A stretch of 5,872 bases of DNA, taken from NCBI GenBank assembly GCA_034440495.1, contig JAWXCE010000069.1, positions 1 to 5,872 on the forward strand, in the 5' to 3' direction. Positions within the stretch are counted from its first letter, which is position 1, and every line of letters starts with the position of its first letter. The DNA is from JAWXCE01 sp034440495. Lineage in GTDB: Bacteria; Pseudomonadota; Alphaproteobacteria; Rhizobiales; Rhodomicrobiaceae. This document shows, piece after piece, positions 1-4,942 of the stretch. The notes beneath the pieces were generated by a model. The model saw only the letters and a list, made by a program, of their open reading frames with translations, searched no databases and was not told the DNA's origin. The position numbers and the translations under genes are program-made.

Positions 1-1
1 G

Positions 2-706
2 ATGTATCTCGCGCGCGCAGCCGATGTGGAAGTGCTGGGTGTTACGCTCTCCAAGGAGCAGCATGCGTTGGCGGAGACACGCGCGCGCGAAGCTGGACTG
101 TCTGGCCGGGTGCGCTTCGAGCTTATGGATTACCGCAATTTGTCGCAAAAGTTCGACCGCATTGTATCTGTTGGCATGTTCGAGCATGTGGGCGTCGCGC
201 ATTACGGCGAGTTTTTCGCCAAAGTGAACGATCTTTTGACGGATGACGGGCTAATGCTACTGCACTCCATCGGCAAAATGAGTCCGCCCGGCGTGGCAAG
301 CTCTTGGTTGCGCAAGTATATCTTTCCCGGCGCCTACTCACCCGCGCTGTCTGAAGTTTTTCCTGCGACCGAAGCGAACAATCTTTGGGTCACGGATTTG
401 GAGTTTTTGCGCGTTCATTACGCGACTACCCTGCATCATTGGCACAAGCGCTTTGAGGCCAACCGCGCGAAAGTTGCGGAGATGTACGACGAAAAATTCT
501 GCCGTATGTGGGAATTCTATCTTATCAGCGCTGAAATGATGTTCCGCACCGGCTCGCAACAAGTCTTTCACATGCAGCTCGCCAAAAAGCGCGACGCGGC
601 GCCAATAGTGCGTGACTACATCGTGGACGGGCAAAAGGCGCTCATGGCGAAAGAAGGGGCGGCTTCCGCTCATCTCTTGCAACGCCGGGAAGCCAAAGTA
701 TCGTAA
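2..706 (+). CDS. cfa: Cyclopropane-fatty-acyl-phospholipid synthase, C-terminal part (5' end outside window)
   Basis: This SAM-dependent enzyme adds a methylene bridge across the double bond of unsaturated acyl chains in membrane phospholipids. The visible 234 residues match the C-terminal 60% of the roughly 380-residue family. Visible landmarks are the post-motif-I strand with VLGVTLS (11-17), the FDRIVSVGMFEHVG block (51-64) with the active-site Glu61, LLHSIG (86-91) with the His, KYIFPG (105-110), and HYATTL (139-144) with the conserved Tyr140. The glycine-rich SAM motif and the N-terminal lipid-binding region lie left of the window. The first ATG, at base 2, is internal: in the family it falls in the helix after motif I, so it is not the start. 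The gene ends at TAA, and the 57 bp before the tRNA show no convincing terminator. A functional paralogue of the Cfa/mycolic acid cyclopropane synthase superfamily is possible, but the active-site match favours Cfa. Confidence 0.9.
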   Translation: MYLARAADVEVLGVTLSKEQHALAETRAREAGLSGRVRFELMDYRNLSQKFDRIVSVGMFEHVGVAHYGEFFAKVNDLLTDDGLMLLHSIGKMSPPGVASSWLRKYIFPGAYSPALSEVFPATEANNLWVTDLEFLRVHYATTLHHWHKRFEANRAKVAEMYDEKFCRMWEFYLISAEMMFRTGSQQVFHMQLAKKRDAAPIVRDYIVDGQKALMAKEGAASAHLLQRREAKVS

Positions 707-763
707 GTAATTGCCATGGCGGCGTTTGCTGGTTAAGCGACCCTGTGTTATGCATAGCCGGTT

Positions 764-839
764 GCGGGTGTAGCTCAGCCGGTAGAGCATCAGCTTCCCA
801 AGCTGAGGGCCGTGGGTTCGAATCCCATCGCCCGCTCCA
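764..839 (+). tRNA. tRNA-Gly, anticodon CCC
   Basis: A full cloverleaf folds by eye. The 7-bp acceptor (764-770 with 829-835) has one U-G wobble. The D stem is GCTC/GAGC (773-776, 785-788), the anticodon stem TCAGC/GCTGA (790-794, 802-806), the loop TTCCCAA with anticodon CCC at 797-799, the variable loop 5 nt, and the T stem GTGGG/CCCAT around TTCGAAT (817-823). The discriminator base is U (836), as usual for bacterial tRNA-Gly, and CCA is encoded at 837-839. It reads GGG codons. A -35/-10-like pair (TTGCTG at 726-731, TATGCA at 749-754, spacer 17) could drive it with a very short leader, but the matches are weak and the tRNA might instead be processed from the cfa transcript. No T-rich terminator follows. 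Confidence 0.97.
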
Positions 840-840
840 A

Positions 841-1308
841 TTACTTTACTGCAAGCAGTTCCACATCGAAAACAAGGGTTGCATTAGGGGGGATGACGTC
901 GCCAGCGCCGCGTGCGCCATAACCAAGCTCGGGAGGAATTATGAGGGTGCGTTTGCCGCCCACTTTCATGGTGACGACGCCCTCGTCCCAGCCGCGAATG
1001 ACGCGGCCGCGTCCGATGGGAAACTCGAAAGGTTCGCCGCGATCCACGGAGCTGTCAAACTTCTGGCCCTTGGCGCCGTCCTTATACAGCCAGCCGGTGT
1101 AATGCATCACGCATGTCTGGCCTGCCTTGGGGGTGGCGCCGTCTCCGACTGTTGCATCCGTGATTTGTAAGCCCGATGATGTAGTCATTGTCGTTCCTGC
1201 GGCTTGAGCATAAACGGTCGTCGGCGAATAGACGAGTGTCAACGCGGCTATGATCGCCAATGTGCCGAAAACGCATCTTTTAATAAAACTTGGCAGCTTT
1301 TTATTCAT
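841..1308 (-). CDS. Exported FKBP-type peptidyl-prolyl cis-trans isomerase
   Basis: The 155-residue protein catalyses cis-trans isomerisation of proline peptide bonds and probably acts in the periplasm as a folding helper. Residues 1-36 form a signal peptide: KK/KR positive N-region, hydrophobic core about 14-26, and a cleavage site near VYA-QA or AQA-A (34-36). There is no lipobox. Residues 45-155 are a single FKBP domain. By alignment from memory to human FKBP12, all pocket residues are present: Tyr70, Phe84, Asp85, Phe96, Val103, Ile104, Trp107, Tyr130 and Phe147. The C-terminal IPPNATLVFDVELL strand is intact. The ATG at 1306-1308 is chosen because it supplies the signal peptide, although its upstream sequence has only a weak GGTG-like ribosome site. 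An internal ATG at codon 41 has a better one (separate entry). The hydrolase gene lies 97 bp upstream in the same direction, so co-transcription is possible. Confidence 0.93.
   Translation of the reverse strand: MNKKLPSFIKRCVFGTLAIIAALTLVYSPTTVYAQAAGTTMTTSSGLQITDATVGDGATPKAGQTCVMHYTGWLYKDGAKGQKFDSSVDRGEPFEFPIGRGRVIRGWDEGVVTMKVGGKRTLIIPPELGYGARGAGDVIPPNATLVFDVELLAVK
1186..1198 (-). promoter_or_regulatory. Candidate internal ribosome binding site and second start in the FKBP gene
   Basis: On the minus strand AGGA (plus-strand TCCT at 1195-1198) stands 6 nt before an in-frame ATG (1186-1188), codon 41 of the FKBP gene. Starting here would give a 115-residue protein that begins MTTSSGLQ, a typical beginning for a cytoplasmic single-domain FKBP, and would omit the signal peptide. 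The spacing and motif are better than those at the upstream ATG. Whether it is used is inference; a chance AGGA cannot be excluded. Confidence 0.4.
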
Positions 1309-1407
1309 ACCACACCGCTGAACTGTTCAAAACCAAAACCGAGTCATGCGCAAAAGCGCCAGTCGCACTCATAACGCTTTTTTGCCGGTATTCATCGCGT
1401 TTTTTAG

Positions 1408-2307
1408 TCAACCGTCCGCGTCCTGAAAGAAATCCGAGATAATGCGCTGGGTGAAACGGTCGCGGAGCAAGGGGGCATGACCTTGCCCGGGCACTGTGAC
1501 AGCGGCCATTTTGGGGTGCTTTGCCGCCATGTCGGCGACCGTTTTTGTGCTTAGGAGATCGGAATTCTCGCCGCGCAGAGCCAGCACTGGAAACCGGGAC
1601 AGCGACTTGAAATGCGGCCACATCTCCGGCATTTTCTTGGACACGTCGATCTCTTCCAGCGCCTTCGCCAGATTGCTGTCATAGCCCGGCGTGGGTCGGC
1701 CCTTGTCCTCGTTGAACCACTGACGCGCCAGTTCGCCCCACTCCTCAGGCTCGATCTGCGTGAAAAATCGCTTGTTCATGTCACGTGCAAGCATGGCCGC
1801 CTCTGCCCACGTAAAGGGCAGCGGGATTTTTCCGGCATAGCCCATGATGCGCGCCAGCCCTGGCGTCTCGATGACCGGGCCAATATCGTTAAGGACCACC
1901 GCTCCGATAGCGGACGGACGCATCACGGACATGAGCATCGCGATGATGCCGCCGCGCGACGTGCCCACGATCCCCGCCGCGCTTATGCTGCGGATCGTCA
2001 TGAAATCGAGCACGTCTAGTAGTTCGATAAATGGCGAATAGTTGCGCCAGTTCGGATCGTAGTCTGAATATCCCCGCCCGCGATAATCGAGGCAATACAC
2101 CGGGCGCGGTTGCCCTGGATTGCTGGATAGCGCGGTCGCCAGGCTATGAAAATCACGGCTGTTGCGGGTCAGGCCAGCCAGACAGACAATCGGGCGGGCG
2201 CTGCTCGCCGCCAGGCCATATCCGCGCGCGTAAAGCCTCAAGCCATCCTGCGATGTGTAGTAAATGTCTTCCCAGTTTTGTGCGTCAGCGGATGCGTTGG
2301 GTGTCAT
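1408..2307 (-). CDS. Alpha/beta-hydrolase fold protein (serine hydrolase, substrate unknown)
   Basis: The 299-residue protein has the usual length and order of an alpha/beta-hydrolase fold enzyme. The oxyanion-hole region is VCLAGLTR (41-48). YCLDYRGRGYSD (71-82) is the strand and turn typical of the fold. The nucleophile elbow is GTSRG (115-119) with Ser117. The acid candidate is Asp250 in RGENSDLL, and the catalytic His277 sits in GQGHAPLL. The segment of about 145-235, rich in Trp and Pro, would be the cap. There is no signal peptide, so it is probably cytoplasmic. The serine nucleophile points to an esterase, lipase-like or C-C hydrolase rather than a haloalkane dehalogenase; the substrate cannot be read from the sequence. 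The start is supported by GAGG (plus-strand CCTC 2315-2318) 7 nt before the ATG. It lies upstream of, and parallel to, the FKBP gene. Confidence 0.88.
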   Translation of the reverse strand: MTPNASADAQNWEDIYYTSQDGLRLYARGYGLAASSARPIVCLAGLTRNSRDFHSLATALSSNPGQPRPVYCLDYRGRGYSDYDPNWRNYSPFIELLDVLDFMTIRSISAAGIVGTSRGGIIAMLMSVMRPSAIGAVVLNDIGPVIETPGLARIMGYAGKIPLPFTWAEAAMLARDMNKRFFTQIEPEEWGELARQWFNEDKGRPTPGYDSNLAKALEEIDVSKKMPEMWPHFKSLSRFPVLALRGENSDLLSTKTVADMAAKHPKMAAVTVPGQGHAPLLRDRFTQRIISDFFQDADG

Positions 2308-2343
2308 GTAAGCGCCTCACAGCGGAGGTTGGAATTGCGCTGC

Positions 2344-2372
2344 ATAGTGTCAGCCATGCCCGCGATAGGCAA
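2344..2372 (-). promoter_or_regulatory. Candidate sigma-70-type promoter of the alpha/beta-hydrolase gene
   Basis: Reading the minus strand, TTGCCT (2372-2367) and CACTAT (2349-2344) are separated by exactly 17 nt, and TG one base before the -10 makes it an extended -10. The predicted transcript would start near 2337 and have a leader of about 30 nt before the ATG, with GAGG inside it. Hexamer matches are moderate (4/6 and 3/6), so support comes mainly from spacing and position. Confidence 0.4.
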
Positions 2373-2381
2373 GCGGCGGGC
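2358..2381. repeat. Inverted repeat over the -35 region of the hydrolase promoter
   Basis: GCCCGC (2358-2363) and GCGGGC (2376-2381) are perfect 6-bp inverted arms separated by 12 bp, and they flank the candidate -35 of the hydrolase gene. This may be an operator for a dimeric regulator. As RNA it could form a hairpin at the end of the dcd transcript, but no T tract follows in that direction. In GC-rich DNA such a pair can occur by chance. Confidence 0.3.
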
Positions 2382-2431
2382 GCGTGATGACGTATCCAAA
2401 TGCGATCGTTCCCGTAAGCCTGATCCGGAGA

Positions 2432-3523
2432 TTACTTGAAGTGCTTCGACAGTTTTAGCCCCTGCGCCTGATAATGTGAGCCGGGACGTGCCCCGTACAG
2501 CGCCTCCGGTGGCTCGATCAGGCGCTCGTAATTCAGGCGGCCGACGATCTGTCCGTCCTCCAGCATGAACGGCACCTTATGGCTGCGCACCTCCAGCACC
2601 GCGCGCGCGCCCGAGCCGCCGGATGCCGCATGGCCAAAACCGGGGTCGAAAAAGCCCGCGTAGTGCACGCGGAATTCGCCGACTAACGGATTAAAAGGCA
2701 CCATCTCGGCCGCGTGTGTCGGCGGCACGTGCACGGCTTCGCGCGAAGCGAGGATATAGAACTCGTCGGGATCGAGGATTAGCCGCCTGTCGCGCGCGGT
2801 GATCGGCTCCCAGTAATCCGCGATGTCGCATGCAGCTTCCAAGTCCACATCCACGACGCCGGTGTGGCGCTTGGCGCGGTAGCCAATGACGCCGTTTTCG
2901 CCACCCGACAAATCCGCCGACAGCGCGATGCCGCCTGCGATATCCGCCGCGTCGCCGGAGACCAGCCCTTCTTGCAGATGCAGCGCGGCAAGCGCCTGAT
3001 CGGTCGCCGCCACCTCGCCGCGCCGGAAGCGAATCTGCGCCAGCCGCGAGCCAGTGCGCACGAGAACGGGAAATGTCTGCGGGCAAATCTCCGCGTAAAG
3101 CTGGCCGTGATATCCGGCGCTGACCTGATCGAAGCTCGCCGCGCCATCTGCGATCACGCGGGTGAATACATCGAGGCGCCCAGTCGAGCTTTTCGGGTTT
3201 GCAGCGGCGGAAATATCGGCAGGCAGTGCAAGGCGCTCGGCCAGCGGCGCGAGATAGACGCATCCGGTCTCCAGAACCGCGCCTCCTGCGAGGTCGATGC
3301 GGTGCAGCGAAAAACGGGCAAGCTTCTCCTCAACCGAACCCCCAGCGCCGGGCAAAAAGCTGGCGCGCACCCGCCATGCACAATTTCCAAGCCGCAAATC
3401 GAGGCTGGCAGGCTGGATTTGCGCCTCCGTCAGCAGCGCGTCCGCCGCGATGGCGCCTTGCGCGATCAAAGCGCGGATCATCTGCGCGGGAAGCAGGCCC
3501 TGGCTGGAGTTGAACTGTTCCAT
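2432..3523 (-). CDS. dcd: dCTP deaminase, long two-half alphaproteobacterial form
   Basis: The enzyme converts dCTP to dUTP plus ammonia, feeding dUTPase and thymidylate synthesis. At 363 residues it is nearly twice the E. coli enzyme (about 190), matching the long family (Pfam DCD, PF06559, from memory). Two dUTPase-like halves can be seen. Half one (about 9-166) has PASLDLRLG (38-46), the catalytic-type motif KSSTGR (111-116), GYHGQLYAEI with the probable catalytic Glu145, and GSRLAQIRF (158-166). Half two (about 210-335) repeats the pattern with FDPGFGH (292-298), AVLEV with Glu311, and EDGQIVGRLNYE (322-333), but lacks the SSxxR motif. GLLPAQMI (9-16) is the usual N-terminus, and no ATG, GTG or TTG lies upstream before an in-frame stop, so ATG 3523 is the start despite no clear ribosome site. 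It is divergent from metZ; its promoter must share the 201-bp region that holds the metZ riboswitch. Confidence 0.92.
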   Translation of the reverse strand: MEQFNSSQGLLPAQMIRALIAQGAIAADALLTEAQIQPASLDLRLGNCAWRVRASFLPGAGGSVEEKLARFSLHRIDLAGGAVLETGCVYLAPLAERLALPADISAAANPKSSTGRLDVFTRVIADGAASFDQVSAGYHGQLYAEICPQTFPVLVRTGSRLAQIRFRRGEVAATDQALAALHLQEGLVSGDAADIAGGIALSADLSGGENGVIGYRAKRHTGVVDVDLEAACDIADYWEPITARDRRLILDPDEFYILASREAVHVPPTHAAEMVPFNPLVGEFRVHYAGFFDPGFGHAASGGSGARAVLEVRSHKVPFMLEDGQIVGRLNYERLIEPPEALYGARPGSHYQAQGLKLSKHFK

Positions 3524-3548
3524 AATGCTGGCGTAGACGATTTTGCCC

Positions 3549-3577
3549 TTGACGCCAAGGCTGCATTCCGGCTTAAT
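3549..3577 (+). promoter_or_regulatory. Predicted sigma-70-type promoter of metZ
   Basis: TTGACG (3549-3554, 5/6 to consensus) and CTTAAT (3572-3577, 4/6) are separated by exactly 17 nt. Transcription would start near 3584, about 4 nt before the first stem of the SAM-II aptamer, which is where a riboswitch leader should begin. The -35 lies only 25 bp from the divergent dcd start codon. Confidence 0.65.
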
Positions 3578-3587
3578 CTACGTCATT

Positions 3588-3643
3588 CGTGGTGATTTGA
3601 GCGGCCAGCTTGCAGCCACGTTAAATAAATTGCTAAACGGCCG
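3588..3643 (+). promoter_or_regulatory. SAM-II riboswitch aptamer in the metZ leader
   Basis: This H-type pseudoknot binds S-adenosylmethionine. Stem P1 is CGTGG (3588-3592) with CCACG (3616-3620), perhaps extended by T3593-G3615. It is followed by TGATTT (3593-3598), a conserved loop segment of the family. The pseudoknot P2 pairs CGGCC (3602-3606) with GGCCG (3639-3643) and AGC (3607-3609) with GCT (3632-3634). The stretch 3608-3625, reading GCTTGCAGCCACGTTAAA, is what I remember of the SAM-II consensus. The class is known almost only from alphaproteobacteria and related marine sequences, ahead of methionine genes. Its place before metZ fits: SAM surplus should shut down homocysteine synthesis. 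The aptamer ends 81 nt before the metZ ATG, and its 3' strand takes part in a possible antiterminator (separate entry). Identification rests on structure and remembered consensus, not on a covariance-model search. Confidence 0.9.
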
Positions 3644-3674
3644 GGCGGTTATCCAGTTCGAGGTCGCACCGGCT
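3639..3674 (+). promoter_or_regulatory. Candidate antiterminator helix of the metZ leader
   Basis: The segment 3639-3648 can pair with 3664-3674: G3639-T3674, G3640-C3673, C3641-G3672, C3642-G3671, G3643-C3670 and G3644-C3669, then bulged A3668, then G3645-C3667, C3646-G3666, G3647-C3665 and G3648-T3664. The left arm includes the aptamer P2 strand (3639-3643) and the right arm includes the terminator 5' arm (3669-3674), so the helix excludes both. It would form without SAM and allow transcription. The pairings are read from the sequence; the mechanism is inferred. Confidence 0.55.
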
Positions 3675-3701
3675 ATTGGCGTTTCGCCTGGCGGGTTTTT
3701 T
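3669..3701 (+). terminator. Candidate intrinsic terminator (attenuator) between the SAM-II aptamer and metZ
   Basis: A ten-pair hairpin folds with two small bulges: 3669-3670 with 3693-3694, 3672-3675 with 3689-3692 (one T-G wobble), and 3678-3681 (GGCG) with 3685-3688 (CGCC), closed by a TTT loop. One G and a T6 run (3696-3701) follow. It lies before the metZ ribosome site, so it would act as an attenuator. The bulges make it imperfect and its energy was not computed. Confidence 0.6.
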
Positions 3702-3710
3702 GTGCCCGAT

Positions 3711-3716
3711 GAGGAG
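3711..3716 (+). promoter_or_regulatory. Shine-Dalgarno site of metZ
   Basis: GAGGAG stands 8 nt before the ATG at 3725 and fixes the metZ start. It is 67 nt beyond the aptamer and outside its pseudoknot, which argues against direct occlusion of the ribosome site by SAM binding and favours control by termination. Confidence 0.85.
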
Positions 3717-3724
3717 CAAGACCC

Positions 3725-4936
3725 ATGACCGCTTATGAAAACAAGCCAACCGATCCGCGCAAATGGCGCCCCGCTACCGCCCTCGTGCATGGCGGCACGG
3801 TGCGCAGCCAGTTCGGCGAAACCTCCGAGGCGCTGTTTCTGAATGCTGGTTATGTATACAACACCGCCGAGGATGCGGAGGCGCGCTTCAAGGGTGAGCA
3901 GGAGGGCTATGTCTACAGCCGCTTCTCCAACCCGACGGTCAACATGTTCGAGGAGCGGATGGCGCTGCTGGAGGTCGCGGATGCAGCGCGCGCGACCGCG
4001 ACGGGCATGGCCGCCGTTACCGCCGCGATGCTTTGTCAGTTAAACGCGGGCGATCATGTGGTGTCCTCCAGCGTTCTCTTCGGCTCATGCCGCTACATCA
4101 TCGAAACGTTGCTACCGCGCTTCGGTATTTCGCATACCTTCGTCGATGGCCGCGATCTGAACCAGTGGCGCGAGGGGGCGCGGCCTAACACCCGCGTTTT
4201 TTTCTGCGAGACACCCGCCAACCCAACGCTGAAAATGGTCGATATCGCGGGCGTGGCGGCGATCGCAAGGGAGGCAGGCGCGCGGTTCATCGTCGATAAT
4301 GTATTCGCCACGCCGATCCTGCAAAAGCCACTGGCGCTCGGCGCACACATTTGCGTCTACTCCGCCACCAAACACATCGACGGACAGGGGCGGTGCCTGG
4401 GCGGCGTGATCCTGTCGGATCAGGCGTTTATGGACGAGTATCTGAAGGATTTTTTGCGCCAGACCGGTCCGAGCCTAAGCCCTTTCAATGCCTGGGTGCT
4501 GTTGAAAGGCGTGGAGACGCTTCCCTTGCGTGTCGAGCGGCAATCCGCCAGCGCCGCGCAGATCGCGGAGTTTTTGGGGGCGCGGCGCGGCGTTGCGAGT
4601 GTGATCTATCCCGGCCGTGACGATCATCCACAGCGCGCTATCGCCAGAGCGCAGATGGCATCGGGCGGCCCGATGCTTGCCTTTCACGTAGAGGGCGGCA
4701 AACAAGCGGCGTTCAGGCTGGCGAACGCACTGCGCATTATCGGGATTTCGAACAATCTCGGCGATGCGAAAAGCCTTATCTCGCACCCGGCCACCACCAC
4801 GCATCAGCGCCTATCGCCGGGAGCGCGCGCGCAGCTTGGCATCGGAGATGATCTTTTGCGACTCTCGGTCGGCCTCGAAGACCCGCAGGATCTCATGGAA
4901 GACCTTGAGTACGGTTTCAAAGCTGCGGGCTTTTAA
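3725..4936 (+). CDS. metZ: O-succinylhomoserine sulfhydrylase
   Basis: This PLP enzyme of the Cys/Met metabolism family joins O-succinylhomoserine and sulfide to give homocysteine, the direct-sulfhydrylation route to methionine, in the cytoplasm. Length (403) and motifs are complete. YVYSRFSNPT (62-71) carries the Tyr and Arg that contact the PLP phosphate of the partner subunit. ATGMAA (92-97) is the phosphate loop. CETPANPT (161-168) is intact, and VDNVFATP (190-197) has Asp191 for the pyridine nitrogen. SATKHIDGQGR (213-223) has the Schiff-base Lys216, and LRLSVGLED (378-386) has the substrate-carboxylate Arg379. The GAGGAG site fixes the start. Expression is probably controlled by the SAM-II riboswitch and attenuator upstream. 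Cystathionine gamma-synthase and beta-lyase are relatives, but HIDGQGRCLGG and the N-terminal WRPAT.LVHGG pattern fit MetZ best. It ends 6 bp from a convergent gene. Confidence 0.94.
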   Translation: MTAYENKPTDPRKWRPATALVHGGTVRSQFGETSEALFLNAGYVYNTAEDAEARFKGEQEGYVYSRFSNPTVNMFEERMALLEVADAARATATGMAAVTAAMLCQLNAGDHVVSSSVLFGSCRYIIETLLPRFGISHTFVDGRDLNQWREGARPNTRVFFCETPANPTLKMVDIAGVAAIAREAGARFIVDNVFATPILQKPLALGAHICVYSATKHIDGQGRCLGGVILSDQAFMDEYLKDFLRQTGPSLSPFNAWVLLKGVETLPLRVERQSASAAQIAEFLGARRGVASVIYPGRDDHPQRAIARAQMASGGPMLAFHVEGGKQAAFRLANALRIIGISNNLGDAKSLISHPATTTHQRLSPGARAQLGIGDDLLRLSVGLEDPQDLMEDLEYGFKAAGF

Positions 4937-4942
4937 TAGCGG

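Noticed and set aside
338..790. Minus-strand 150-residue frame opposite cfa
   Set aside because: It is antisense to cfa, runs into the tRNA, and has no recognisable motif or ribosome site.
764..839. tRNA-Gly 3' end as an integration (att) site
   Set aside because: No integrase, no direct repeat of the tRNA 3' end elsewhere in the window, and the neighbours are core genes.
745..1170. Plus-strand open frame beginning MLCIAGCGCSSAGRAS
   Set aside because: Its N-terminus is a translation of the tRNA-Gly gene and the rest is antisense to the FKBP domain.
1348..1383. Hairpins GCGC-AAAA-GCGC and AAAAGCG...CGCTTTTTT between the hydrolase and FKBP genes as a terminator
   Set aside because: In the minus-strand direction of these genes only three GC pairs close a 16-nt loop and the T run is just four; the better T6 run faces the plus strand, where no gene ends. 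Too weak to call.
2864..3595. Long plus-strand frame of 243 codons
   Set aside because: It is antisense to dcd, shows no recognisable motif, and arises from GC-rich codon bias in the opposite strand.
3543..3728. Plus-strand 61-residue frame across the metZ leader, as a leader peptide
   Set aside because: It runs through the aptamer and terminator with no ribosome site, its start codon lies upstream of the predicted transcription start, and leader peptides are not needed for a SAM-II switch.
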